NCBI GenBank assembly: GCA_010645155.1
Contig: CM021320.1
Span: 832,908 to 896,907, forward strand
DNA: 64,000 nucleotides
DNA from: Tigriopus japonicus
Taxonomy: Eukaryota; Arthropoda; Copepoda; Harpacticoida; Harpacticidae
Reading direction: 5' to 3'
The position numbers and the translations under genes were made by a program. How positions within the stretch are numbered: the stretch's first letter is position 1; every line of letters begins with the position of its first letter. Below are positions 26,747 to 38,419 of the stretch, piece by piece. Under the pieces are notes generated by a model. That model did not search any database. It was not told the DNA's origin and saw only the letters and a program-made list of their open reading frames with translations.

Positions 26747-29700
26747 CTGGAACACAATACCCTTTAAGGCAGACTTCCTCTTCTTGACATTCATTTTCTG
26801 TTTGACATGGACCCAAGACACAGAAACCTTCGAGACATATTCGATGAGGTTGACATTGGCTGTCATCCGTACACTTCAGCTCTTGACAGTGGCCTTCAAT
26901 ACAATCACCAAGAGGAGCACAATCGACCTCGTCCACGCAACCACCCATTTCACAATGCCCATTTTCATGGCAGAGAAAGTTTGGTGGACAATCCTTTTTG
27001 GTCTGGCATTTGTTTGGCACACACTGGAACTCTTGTGAGCACAAAAAGCCCTTTTTCAAAAAAAGTAAAATCAATTCTGGTGGCACGTTGGGTTAGGAAA
27101 GGTTAGGTTCATACTTTTGAGCAATCGGAGTGAAGGTTGCAGTGGAGGAAATGGCAATGACCTTTTGTACAAATAGCTTGAGGATGACAATCGTTGCTCA
27201 GTTGGCACTTTCCGTGGTAAATGCAAGTTCCTTTGTAACAGGTATGATGCGACGGACAATCGCCTTGGTTATCGCAGATCAGTTCCATGCATTTGCCTGA
27301 AGTAAAAATCGTACTTTTTGGATCGTCTTGTTAATGTGTAAGTCTTGATTTTGAACTAACAACACATCACGTCTTGATAAAAAGTTCGTTTAACACAAAA
27401 CACAAAGAATATACTCCAAAAGTTTTTGCAGGTTCCAAATGTTGGAACATTACGAGGGATATTTAGAATAGAGATAGACTGGGCTTGTAACTCGTTTAAA
27501 TGCACGATTTTTGGATATATGAAAACAATTGAATTGAAGATTTATTTCTTGAGAGCAGATGCTATTTTACAAATTTTGTTGTCAGACAAACCTCGTTGAA
27601 GTTATGATTTAAATAGACAAAGTATGTTGGTTGACCCCTTTATGCACACATAGAAAATAAGCGTCAAGAGCGAACAAGACAAAAATGATTTCTATTAAGA
27701 CCATGATGTCTCACATCGAAATTTAACATTTTTCCTGCACAAATGTTCAATTAACATTAAATTATTGATATGAGCAACATCTTTACTTTTCAAAATATTG
27801 AATTTTTACGAGTTTCTCGCTCTTGACGTCCTTTTTTGAAATGTGCAGTAGTCGCCCAACATACCTTGTCTATTATATCATAGCTTCGAACAAGTTTGTC
27901 TGACAACAAAAGTAGTAAAATGACAACTGATCACAAGAAATAAATCTTTATTTCGATTTGTTCATAAATCCGAAAATCGTGTAATTTAACGAATTACAGG
28001 CCTAGTCTACCGATAGTCTGGATTAGAGCACTATAATTATTATAGTGCTCTAGTCTGGATAACCCACGAATTTTTTTTATTTTACTACTGACAAACAGAA
28101 AATATTTGGTAAATGTTTGTTCTTGAGATTATTTTTCTCCGCAAAAAAAGGTTTTTAAAAAGCCTATTTAGAAAAAAAGTTATCATTTTTGGAAAACGAA
28201 AATGTTTGAGGTTTCATTTTAAACCCTTAGTATTGGATTTTTACAGACCTTCGATCGAAGCTTGAAAATACAGCATTAGATGAATGAAAACAAGGGCTAT
28301 CTTTATTTCAGAGCTATTCTCAGCTTCAAATTGTAACAAAAATGCCTGTTCAGATTTCAAAACGTATTTTGTCCATATTACATGTCTTTTGGAGGTCAGA
28401 ACGCTACTATGCATTTAGAAATCAAAGATTCATGCTCATTGATTTTGCAATAATGTCAAATACTTTGCAAAAGTATTTCTGTTAGAGGACCTTAAAAACC
28501 CACGGAATCCAGGCTAGTTCGAACAATGAAGTCCTCCTCTCTTCTTTATCGGGCTCCTTCCTTGTTCAATTTGTTGCCCATTAGTCTTTGTCGGGAATAT
28601 GTAGGAGCTGATTCTCTAACAGCATTTAAGGCAGGATTGGATAAATTTTTCAATAATATTCCTGAACTCCTGACTATTCAATGGTTGTCCAGATCTCCAG
28701 CAGTAACTCGCTGGTAGATCAAATTTCGCATAAATATTAATTCTTTAGATTATTTTAACTTTGATTTATTTTTGCGGGGAATCAAATTCCTTGTAGTGCT
28801 AGTAAAAAACCGCAGTCAATGTAAAAAAGCATCCAGAGTTGTTTTTACCACAACATGGCGCAGATTGTGAAATTTTTCTCTTTAACTTGGCATCGATTTG
28901 TTCATTTCAAGAACGAGAGAGGGCACAAAAGCTGTCTAGGTAAAAATGTAGGCTTCTTCAAAATGACCTACAACAAGGCTCGGCAACCACTTTTGTGTCA
29001 AGGCTCACCAAATTTGACCTTCTATAGTCTGGGGTCCACCAAGCAAACGTTGGTAGGTTCAAGGGCCCACAAATGAGCGATCAAAGAGCTTTGGGTCCAC
29101 AAGTATGTACTACGAATAGCTCTTGGGCCCACTATTTTGGACTTTCCCCATAGCTCTTGGGCCCACCCATGGAGGTGTCCTTGGCCCACCCAAAACCCCC
29201 TTTGGGCACACAGATGGCCGGCTCCTTATCTACAGGTGTGGCTGATAAGTTTGTGACCCCTCACTTTAAATGGATGTGTCTTCGAGACCTGTTTCGCATT
29301 TCTCTCCAAAATTGTTCAGGCATCGGCTCCAAAAAATCGCAAGCAAATTTTGTTACAATTAATTTTTTATGATATCGACCGGGAACCTGTAACACTCTTT
29401 GGGTGGCAGTAAGTGAGCACCACATAAGAAGGAAAATGAAATTTGGATATTTGGAAAATTATGGAAATGAGGAACGCGACTAAAAGTTTTTTAAGATACA
29501 GGCTAGACGCATCCTTGACAAGACATGGAAAGGTTCTTTCAAAATTCTCAGAAGCCAGATAGCTCGATGCATTACAAAAAAAAATACTTGATTTTAGAGT
29601 AAGAAAAGTGGGTACCAACCATCAAGTCCTGATCTGCATCTAATCGACATCATTTTGTTATCCATGCTTAAATTCAGAGCTTGAGCAAATTTGTGCACGA

Positions 29701-32220
29701 ATTTTGGAGCACTAAAAATTTCCTTTAAAACAGTCTGGGCTTTGGTAACTGAGCAATTTCTTTATTTCCAAATTTGTTTCTCCATATACCCCGCGTGCTT
29801 AGGACGGCTACTTGGAAAATGTTTAACACGGCTCTTTTTCACCAGTTTTGAGTTTACTGTGTTAAATTATTAGCGATAAAGGATTTGAAATGAATCATCT
29901 ACAGTACAATAACTGCGGTCTCAGATATATCAACCAATGTTAGAACCCCCAATTTTCATGGAAATCATAAACAATTCTAATTTCTTAACCAAACTAAGTG
30001 CTTCCCAAAGAATGCTTCTCCTTTTTGTAAATTGTTACCTTGAACACATGAGTGCAGAATCCCGACTTCATTTTGACAAACTTGACTACTCTGACACCCT
30101 GAGATATTATTGTCCTTCTCCAACAGAACGTTGCCCAATGAGGCGCCAATCTTCCTCGACTGATCTGGTAAAGATGACCAATCATCGTGTGTCTCACTTC
30201 CATTGGAACATAAACGGCAACCAGGGTCTGAAAAGTGTTTTTTCTCAACATATTTTGTGTTCCCAGTGTGATCCATCTTAATGGACTGTAATGTAAGAGT
30301 AGATTCCTAAAGTTCGCCATCTAGCGGTTCTTATGTGACAACAACTCGCATGTCATAAGATGTATGCATTTGCAGATAACAGTGATCAAACTGATCAAAC
30401 ATCAATTTTGGCAAAGCTTAAGCGCCTCAAATGTTGATTAGGGCAGGCTAATGGACCTGCAATAGTTTTCAGTTGAAATGAAAGTTAAATCCCTTATAAG
30501 AGTGGCATAGAAAAATTGATGATTAAAACTTGCTTTTAGTTATGAATAGAGCGGCCTAAAATATTTAATTTTCAAGGCCAAATATTTCAATAATATTTAA
30601 GGAAAAAACATCAAAATATTTAAGAAAATATTTGAAAAGCACCCAAATATTTAAAAAATATTTAAATTTTTAGGTATTCAGGGGAAATAAATTAATATTT
30701 TTAGAGCTTCTTCTGTATTCAAAATCCAATTTTTTGATGAAAATTTTGCAACGACGAAAATGCAGGTAGACAAATCTTTGGTGGAAAACATTCATACCAT
30801 GTAGTAAAATTTGGTTATTCTTGACAGCCTTTATTTTTACCCTAGATTTAATCAAAATGTTATTGGCCAGGATTTGGTTGAACATTCAACCCAGAGTTTC
30901 CCGAATTTTCTTTTGGTTGGAGCTGTGCTTTTCTTTTCTAGATTCAAATCCGTTAATGTAATTTTCAAGGCCAAATCGACCAAATATTTCTTTCCCACGC
31001 AGAATACTTTCCCAATTTGGTTGTTGACTATTCACCTCAAAAATTTTAATAGTAATTAAAAAAGGGAGATTTTGAAAATTTTGTTTTGGGAAGGTCAGAT
31101 TGTTAGCCAATATTTCAAAAGATATGCGGAAATCATGATGATTCTTGATATAATTCAAAGAAACAAAGGGAATTTTCCTTTAGTTTTGGAAGAAAAAGCC
31201 CAAATATTGAAAAAGTGCTCAATACGGTAAAATATTTAAATTAAATACTTTTATATTTAATTAAATATTTTCGGCCGCTCTAGTTATGAATCACAAATGA
31301 CTTATTTTATCATAATTTTACATTATGATTATTTATAATGATAATAAATGACTCATGATATATGCCAAAATACAGCTGAAAACACTTGTAGTTCCATTAA
31401 GAGTCCTCCCATTAACATTTTAGGCACTTTAGTTTGTCTGAACTTGATACTATCTACCTGATTGTTATCTACAAATATTATTAAATAAATCTATTGGAAT
31501 TTAGCGAGCTGTTGCCAAATGAAAAACACTAAATGACACACTTCATGTCTATACTCTTTAATCACAGTGCACTAATCCATCTCACCAATGGCACAATAAG
31601 AGGCCAAGCAATATTCACTCCCCAGTCGACAATCTCTGTCATCTTCGCAAGACTTTCGAACGCATTTCTCGTTTAAGCAAATTCGCGCCAATGGTGAGCA
31701 AATCGAAGATCCCGTGACACAGGCGACGGTGATACATTGTCCATATTGACAAGACATGTCAACCGGACATTCGCCATCGTTCCAACACTCAACATGGTCA
31801 CACTGATTCAGTCTATTGCAAGTTTGACCACGTGGACAATCCAGTCTACTTTGACAATGCGTTGGTGAGCAAATATTATCTTTGCCACAGGATTGTCCCT
31901 GGAAATGGAAAAAAAGTTGTATTAAAGTGCGATTCTTGCACTAATTAAGAATACCGCGTTTGGACCTCGTAGCAATCGTTCTTGAATCGACAGGGTTTCC
32001 AGACGCATTGATCTTCATGGCAGATCCCATTTTGGCACTCCACATTAAATTTGCAGGGCACATCTGGGACACAGGATCCATACTGACAAATGTCGGTCTC
32101 GTTCAAGCAATCTGTATCGTAGACGCAATTTGTGACAGAATCCCCGAGAATGCACTTGGTAAAAGAGAGGAGAGTAAGGAAAAGGTTTGGATAAGACAAG
32201 CGAGAACTTGTTAACGGCAT
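26747..32220 (-). CDS. Secreted-type protein of tandem four-cysteine repeats (partial)
   Basis: Exons 31966-32220, 31586-31898, 27115-27296 and 26747-27023 join in phase into at least 345 aa. The product is about 14 units of roughly 22 residues following C-x4/5-(D/E)C-x5/6-C-x4-C, for example CQSRLDCPRGQTCNRLNQC, CTDDSQCQPHRICLEGFC and CQTENECQEEEVCLKGYC. Such small disulfide modules occur in extracellular proteins and resemble Dickkopf-N or EB-type modules only loosely; I do not recognise the family. The ATG at 32220 gives a possible signal peptide with core LFLTLLSF. However, the pyrimidine tract ending CCAAG just after it could instead be a splice acceptor, making this an internal exon. 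The last exon found ends at a good donor (CCAG|gtaagt), so at least one 3' exon is missing. The third intron piece (27297-31585) is 4.3 kb and filled with transposon relics. AKAP10 lies 474 bp upstream on the same strand. Function unknown. Confidence 0.72.
28014..28060. repeat. Perfect 29-nt palindrome within 10 bp direct repeats
   Basis: TAGTCTGGAT occurs at 28014-28023 and again at 28051-28060. Between and slightly overlapping them is a perfect palindrome, 28024-28052, with 14 bp arms beginning TAGAGCACTATAAT around one central base. The arrangement looks like a target duplication around two fused transposon ends. It lies in the large intron of the cysteine-repeat gene. Confidence 0.75.
28526..28800 (+). 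mobile_element. 3' fragment of a non-LTR retrotransposon
   Basis: The frame 28526-28717 encodes SSLLYRAPSLFNLLP followed by LTAFKAGLDKFFNNIPE, the pattern at the C-terminus of CR1/Jockey-type reverse transcriptase proteins. The sequence after the stop (GATCAAAT, later GGGGAATCAAATTCC) matches the 3' end of the minus-strand copy at 36899-37380, so both are ends of the same or related elements. It is 5'-truncated and inactive. Confidence 0.75.
28978..29215 (+). repeat. GGGCCCAC-rich interspersed repeat, copy 1
   Basis: It contains CCACCAAGCAAACGTTG, repeated GGGCCCAC words and CTATTTTGGACTTTC in the same order as the sequence at 42817-43035, and more distantly 56737-56925. The better-preserved copy begins CAGGGGCCAGCAACC, resembling a hAT end. 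Only one end is recognisable and there is no coding frame. Confidence 0.65.
30548..31281. mobile_element. 734 bp non-autonomous DNA transposon with 10 bp target duplication
   Basis: It begins AGAGCGGCC and ends GGCCGCTCT, with inverted AT-rich subterminal sequence (AAATATTTAAT on both sides). The flanks AGTTATGAAT at 30538-30547 and 31282-31291 are identical, a perfect 10 bp direct repeat. No transposase is encoded. A 9-11 bp duplication is characteristic of Mutator-like elements, but the end sequence is not one I can assign. It lies in the large intron of the cysteine-repeat gene. Confidence 0.85.
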
Positions 32221-32693
32221 GTTCGACAAATGAGAAACGGAACACGGTGTTGGCTTTTGATATATGGACGTTCATTTCATGGTCATGTATTAATCACAAT
32301 CAACGTTTGCAGTCAGGACGGCTTTCTTAGGTCAAATGAGTTCGATTGGGACTTGACGGATCAAGTTATTTCTAGTGCCTGGAACATTTGTTATGGAATG
32401 ACTTAAAGGCTCATTTCAGCCTTTGGAATGACTGAATTGCTAAGTTCTCTATAATCGTACAAATAAACGCACAGTGTTACCTGATTAGAGTAAAACTTAA
32501 AAAGGGAATGACTTTATCATAAACGTTTGATTGCATATCAATACGCAATGGGAAAAACATTTGTAGGATCTGTCATCAACGTCACTATTCTTTGCCCATA
32601 TCTTGTCCGTTTGTGTGGATCCTTCGAACATTTCGCTGAAAAGGCAGTTGCATTCAGAACACATCTTATTTCATACATTTCATATATAATTCA
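32221..32693. other. Spacer between AKAP10 and the cysteine-repeat gene
   Basis: About 470 bp separate the AKAP10 stop from the putative start of the next minus-strand gene. It should hold the AKAP10 3' UTR and the downstream promoter. I see no additional exon and no clear polyadenylation signal on the minus strand. Confidence 0.5.
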
Positions 32694-34939
32694 TCAAGAC
32701 GGAGAGTTGAAGTTTTTCTTCACAGTAGCTGTATCACAAGTCAGGTCAGTAGAAGAAGAATTAGTAGTATTCTCGTTGTTGTCGTCATTATTATTGCCCT
32801 CTTGGACACTATTATCACAACCATTCAAATCTGGCTTGGTCACATCCAGGATATCTTTCACTATCATCTCGGCCATTTGCCAAGCCATTTCCTCTTTCAT
32901 TTTGTCAATATCCGAATGAACCAACCGCTTCATTGCCCTACCCAATTTCGAGCTCATGGTCTGTTTTTTCTCCTCATTCTCAACTAAAGGCTGATATCGA
33001 CTCTTGTAACGACCCAATCGATCGACTTCCCCGATGTTTTGAACTCCACCAAACTTTTGTCCCCGCCAAAGTTGATCCAGATCCACAACAGACTCGGTAC
33101 TCATGGAGGATCCATAGACTCCTCTTGACATGTGTCCATGAGAATCTGACTTGGACCTTGACATCGAGGCTAGGAGTGTGTTTTGAGTGGAAATACTGTT
33201 CACTTCATTCATGGAGGAACACGTTGTGCTCATGCTGGAATTGGATCCCGAGCGTCGTCGGAATCCGGATAAAGAGTGCTTCTTTTTCTTGGTGGAGGAT
33301 TGAGGAGTGGCATAGGGACCGGTTTGAATTTTCGATAACAGTTCTGACAAGTAGTTTCGGTAGAGGGAGGAGTCCAGGAAAGGCTTGAGGAACTTTCGTT
33401 CCAAGGCCTGGATCACCAAAATTAGGGCCGGATCGAAGCAACTGGACTGAATGCCACTTTCACTACAGATCGCTTCTTCAATTCGACTTCGAATTGCATT
33501 GCTTAAACCTGGAAGAAAATGAGAGGGCATTTCAAATTTATGTCAGAACACGTCCCACCTTTAGTTCTCAATGACCCATATCTACGATATCTTAAGTCAT
33601 TTTCAGTAGTCGTTTCAATGCCTTACCTAAAGGAGATGTGGCTTGCATGGAGATGAATCGCTCATAGATAACGATGGCATCACTTTCCAAATGTTCGCCA
33701 TGATCGTGATTTTGACGGAAGTTGTTGGCGGCCATCCAGAACTCCAAGAGATCCCGATGGCCAATACTGTCCATGAATTCCATAAAGTGAAAAAGTAACG
33801 TGTCATCATGGAGAATATCCGTCATCCGGACATTGCCGGAAGTCAACACATCCACCTGATATTTGGCATGGCTATCGCTGCGAAGGAAATCGCCATAGTA
33901 TTCCCGCTCTAGCAAATCACAGATGAAGCTTTCGGCGGGTTGGAAACAATCGAAGCCCGTCAAACCGGTCTCGGTACAAATCCCTTGCACAATCTCTTGT
34001 CGAACTTCACTGGACAAGGGAATGGGGAATGGACAATTAGGAGCTATGTATCGCTGATAGATTTCGACCGCATCCTGCGTTCGAACCCGCAAATGATGCT
34101 CATCTTCATCGGGATGAGTGCTGCTACTATGAATGGAGACCGCGTCCATGGCCGCGGAAGTGGACGGACACGCCTCATAACCCGAATCGACACTGCCTTC
34201 ATGAGGCAAGTTATTGTTGGGCACGTCGGAGTTCTCTGCCGATTGAACCGGAGTTTTGACCGGCATGGCCATAGCTTTGAAACCTGAAATGAAAACAGAA
34301 TGGGTGAAATTTAAAGCCTTTTCAACATTTTTTGCGGATCGAAATCTTCGCCCAGTGTTCCATCAAACAATAAATTAGATTTGACAATAATTGAACTTCG
34401 GGTTGTGATCAGGAATATTATTTAGGACCTGGTCTAGCTCATCCTAGATACTAGGCTATGCAAACTCCTAACACTATGGATTAAAAAAGGCCTCTTGACC
34501 ATAACCACAAAGTACAAGATCAGTCAATTATTATTCAACACTACTTCTACAAAGATCAAATCGGTTCACCTTGGACATCCATCCAAAACTTGACCAGATT
34601 GAGCGCATCTCTGGCTTCCAAATAAGGCACAAAGTATCCCATGGCATTTTGATCTTGCAGAAATTGGATCAAGGATCTGGAAAGCGAGGAACACGCCGAC
34701 AAGAACACCTCCTCATCGGCCTGAAGTTCCGCCCAATTGGGCTCATCCTCAATCGGTCCCAAGGGTCCACTGGGCGAACGCGAAACCCAGGAATCCGAAG
34801 GGTTCCCCGATCCGGTTCCAGGACCCTGGGACACTTTTCGTCTAAAGAAATCGAGTTTCTCTTTGAGCGAAGATGACGATGATGAACTTTCGGATGAGTT
34901 CACGCTCAGGGTTTTCCTCATGAGTTCCGGTAATGGCAT
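32694..34939 (-). CDS. AKAP10: A-kinase anchor protein 10 (D-AKAP2)
   Basis: Exons 34570-34939, 33627-34283 and 32694-33508 join in phase (CAAG|gtgaac, cag|GTTT, TTAG|gtaagg, cag|GTTT) to 613 aa; vertebrate AKAP10 is about 660. AKAP10 anchors protein kinase A regulatory subunits at membranes, including mitochondria and endosomes. A Ser-rich N-terminus precedes an RGS-like domain that begins around residue 65 (DEEVFLSACSSLSRSLIQFL), is interrupted by a long variable insert, and resumes near 170 (VEIYQRYIAPNCPFPIP). The second RGS domain starts about 255 (LLFHFMEFMDSIGHRDLLEF). GRYKSRYQPLV precedes the PKA-binding amphipathic helix, KEEMAWQMAEMIVKDILDV, at about 547-565. These match the AKAP10 domain order. 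The start is the first ATG of the frame. The tail is low-complexity Asn/Ser and lacks the C-terminal PDZ ligand of the vertebrate protein. Introns are 286 and 118 bp. Confidence 0.94.
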
Positions 34940-36898
34940 GATGACCGGTGGGTGGGTCTAGGGGCCAGGTGAGGAGACGGGTTGGAGCAACATGGCTGAG
35001 GAGGTGGGGCCTGAATTCTTATCTTGAATCTTGGGGTTGTTCGGTTCACTTTCTCTGGATTTTGTCTGCGTTTTTGGGAAGGTGAACGAGTGACACGCGG
35101 TTTGTTCAGTGGGGCCTAGGGTGAATTTCGTTGAGAGTTGGGTTCGATGGAAAATCGATAAGAATAAACATACGGAAATATTTTTTTTGATGGTGAATAG
35201 GGAAAATAGATTCAAGAATTTGATGAACTGTATAGAAGGGAATTTGTTTACTTTGTAGGGAAGGTTTAGAGAAGGTTGAGACACAAAAGGAATCAAAATG
35301 AGTAGTTAATATAGCCAAGTATGAATGGTGCTGTGAAAAGTCATGCGATGAAAAATTTATTTTAAAGTGTTATTATCAATATGCCCTTAACACCTTGACA
35401 TTGGGATGAGCGGCGATCAGAAACACAAAATTGAATGATGTGTGCAAACGCAAAAAGAAAGATATTTCATAGTTAAGTGACGGGATTTCATTTCTTTACT
35501 ATGAAATTTTAAATACACGAATATTACCAACGAAATCCACAAGGATTTCCGATCTGGAATATCAAAAACTTTAACAAAAAACCGAGACTCTGGAATAAAA
35601 TCATTTTCCATCGCGTAGAAAAAATAAATTAAATAAAGATTTCATTGAATTTTCATGATCATCGACATTTCCCCACAAAACTCCACTTCCAGATGAAAAT
35701 TTGGTCTTTTTTAACGCGTAACACACCGTGTGAGCCAGGTGATGGAAGGTAAATGCACTGACTCAAAGAGAAAGATAGCAATTTAAGAGTAACTAAGTTG
35801 ATTCCGAGGCTGGGCTCCTGTTCCTGTCTAGATCCTACATTTGTGAGTCTATGGTTGTGTATCGAGAGATTGTCAAAATATGACCAGGGTTACCGAATAT
35901 TTTGCTCAGTACTGAAAGTTGACTTTTGATGCCAAAGTGTTGACCTTTGAGAGAAATTTAAGAAGCAGTAGGTCTTTTATCAGTCGCGGGGGAGCATTTG
36001 GAACGGACTTTAAGATGAACTGACAAATCAATACGTTAAGACGAAGTACCCCGATCTTAACCCTGATAATTTGATGACGTCCATGGCCAAAGACATGTTG
36101 AACAAGGAATTTTATTGCTTTGAATATAGGTCTATGTTATGTTTGAAAAGAGACTCATTTTAAGGGGAAAAATATAAAGAAGGTCACCAAGACATTTTAG
36201 AATTTCATTTGGGTCATAAATTATGTGCCTAAGTGAATAAACAAAATATAAATGTTTTATTGAAGTTATCAGGACCGCAAGGATATGAACAGCTTTCACG
36301 AAACCTCACTTTCAATTTTGTAAGGTTGCTGTAAAACTAAAACTTACATTTTGGACTGGAGCTTTTGCGGGCGCAGGCGTTCAGATCCAAATAGCAAAAT
36401 TTCACTAAAATCACGTTTGATCATAATCATTTTTCAACCATTATGAGTTGTTCAGTTGTGCCGACGACTTTTTTCAAACTTTTTTTGTATATTCATTGAT
36501 GAGTGTTTCAAGGGCTTCAATGTCAATTTTCAGTGTCTGAGTATCATAATGAAGATGTTTTGCTAAGGTGTGGATTTTAAATTATTAAGTTATTTGCATA
36601 TAGATTTATTAATTAGTGGGTTTAATGGTTTCAAGGGATTTAATATAGTTATTTGACCTAACTAAAATATAGTGTAAATGTCTTGACAGAAGGAACATGA
36701 ACAATTATTCTCCTTGCAAACCTCCTCGTCTAGGGAAATTCAGTAATTCTTACTAACTTGGACTGAAACGTGAAATCTCGAAACTTTTTAGCAATTTTAA
36801 AATTTGATTTTGATACCAATACATCATTTTACAAATTGCTGCTCTTTGTTTATAGTGACCATCTGAAATTTCCATTGCAAATTGCTCTTTTGACAATT
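34940..36898. other. Non-coding sequence upstream of AKAP10
   Basis: No supported exon on either strand. The AKAP10 promoter and 5' UTR should lie near 34,940-35,300. The rest is AT-rich, with the 3' untranslated tail of the non-LTR relic probably beginning around 36,740. Confidence 0.5.
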
Positions 36899-37380
36899 TT
36901 AATAAAAAAAATACTGATTTTTTAAGGGAAAGAAATTCCCTGTAAAAATTGTCGGCCAAGTATCATACTCTGAATGATATTTGATCGCAAAGGGCGTTAG
37001 AGTTTGCCGCCCTAGGGCAACCTTGGACGTAGGGCTGGTCCGGAAATGTTTTAAGAAAATGTCAAGGTCACGTTTGAAGCTTGTGAGTAGGCCATCTAAT
37101 GCGTAGAATTGTCTTAGTTGTGCCGGGAGAAGGTTGTACAAAGTTGGTGCTCTATTCAAAACATATGAGTATTTTAAGATCTTTAACAGTTTCCTGTCGG
37201 ACAATTTTGGAAGGAAATCTAATGTTGCACGAGATCCCTTTCCTGTCGCTCCATGTATGCTCAATTCCTGGATTTGGACAAAGCGCGTGGAGACATTTGA
37301 AAACGTAAAGGATTTGATAGCGCTCGTATCTGCGCTGAATGCTATACAATCCGAGTTTTCTTAGCCTATCCAGGAACCCC
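36899..37380 (-). mobile_element. 3' part of a non-LTR retrotransposon (decayed)
   Basis: Minus-strand frames, shifted relative to each other, encode LRKLGLYSIQRRYERYQILY, then a Pro/Ile/Trp segment, then VLNRAPTLYNLLPAQLRQF and SFKRDLDIFLKHF. This is the order at the C-terminus of CR1/Jockey-clade reverse transcriptase proteins. Frame changes and stops show it is dead. It is homologous to the plus-strand fragment at 28526-28800, and could be the downstream part of the reverse transcriptase relic at 39440-40127. Confidence 0.8.
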
Positions 37381-37733
37381 TGAAAGGGGTGGACACGAAC
37401 TCCGATTTTTGAAAAAATGGTATGAGGCCGAGGCTATATTTTGAAACAATGTCATTCATTCCTTATTAACGAGTAAAACTGTTGAACATGCATCTTGAAA
37501 GAATTCAGTCAAACTTTTTGTGCTAATATTTATTGACTAATTGTTCTTCGCCTTGATTTTAGAGGTCCCAGCACTCCTTTTACTCGTCTCATGAACGTTT
37601 GACATTCAGCACTCCAAGGATTTTAGTCCTCTTAACAATCAGGAAAATACATAGATGGAATCTTGCTTCACCCATTAGTCCAACTTCTGTGAAACAATGC
37701 TAAATAGAAGTATCTGTGGTGATATCTGGAGGG

Positions 37734-37946
37734 TTACTCCTCTACCATCCTCTTCAGCACCTCCACGACGCAGGAACCATTTCTATAGGAAAATGAAGGA
37801 ATGAGAATAGTCTCATTTTGAAACAAGATGGAGTCCAAATCGGAGATGTTGTTGGTTGTAACTATTGAAGGGCACTTTTGACGGTTCTGGATCAGATCAG
37901 CCATCTGATCCGGATTGGAATTGGAACAAAGGCAATCACGACGTCC
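37734..37946 (-). CDS. Candidate terminal exon, unknown protein
   Basis: A strong acceptor (cttattttgtttcaag) precedes an open frame ending in a stop at 37734. It encodes DCLCSNSNPDQMADLIQ and ILIPSFSYRNGSCVVEVL. I found no matching upstream exon in the next kilobase and recognise no family. It sits within the putative 2 kb insertion between two non-LTR pieces, so it may equally be part of a repeat. Weak call. Confidence 0.25.
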   Translation of the reverse strand, partial: GRRDCLCSNSNPDQMADLIQNRQKCPSIVTTNNISDLDSILFQNETILIPSFSYRNGSCVVEVLKRMVEE

Positions 37947-38419
37947 TTGAAACAAAATAAGTGAAAAACATGAGGATTAAATCCTGGATTGTGGATTTGA
38001 TTGAAAATGTTTCAAGTCTTGGGGCTCAAGAAGGTCAGGACCACGCAGAACTGGGGCTAAGGGTCCTTCAGGACCAGAGGATCATGTCTTTTCATTGCAG
38101 GGATAGGCTCTACGTGCTTGATAGGGTTTCATTGATCTTCTTAGTTCTTAGATCCCTTTGTCCAGGAATTAACAATCAAATTGAGTCAAAAAATCCACAC
38201 AACTCAATCTTGGTGGGAGCATTTCATTTTCAAGACTTTGAGAGGGTCCATGTAATCCGGGTTAGACTGTCAGATCACCAATTTGGGCTGACTGAGTCGA
38301 AAGGCAAATCAAAATATTGAGCCCATCCATTGCTAGTAGGCACACCTGATATGTTTCGAAGTCATCTTAATTTGTTCTTCATTTGATGGATTTCTTGACA
38401 TTGAGGACTTCTTTCTTTG

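Noticed and set aside
29937..30320. Overlapping open frames on both strands of about 100 residues
   Set aside because: Frames on opposite strands are equally open, none has a known motif, and they lie in a transposon-filled intron.
32527..32919. 130-residue open frame on the plus strand
   Set aside because: It overlaps the AKAP10 C-terminal exon antisense and has no family resemblance.
37961..38320. 119-residue open frame on the plus strand
   Set aside because: No domain, no splice context and composition like the surrounding non-coding DNA.
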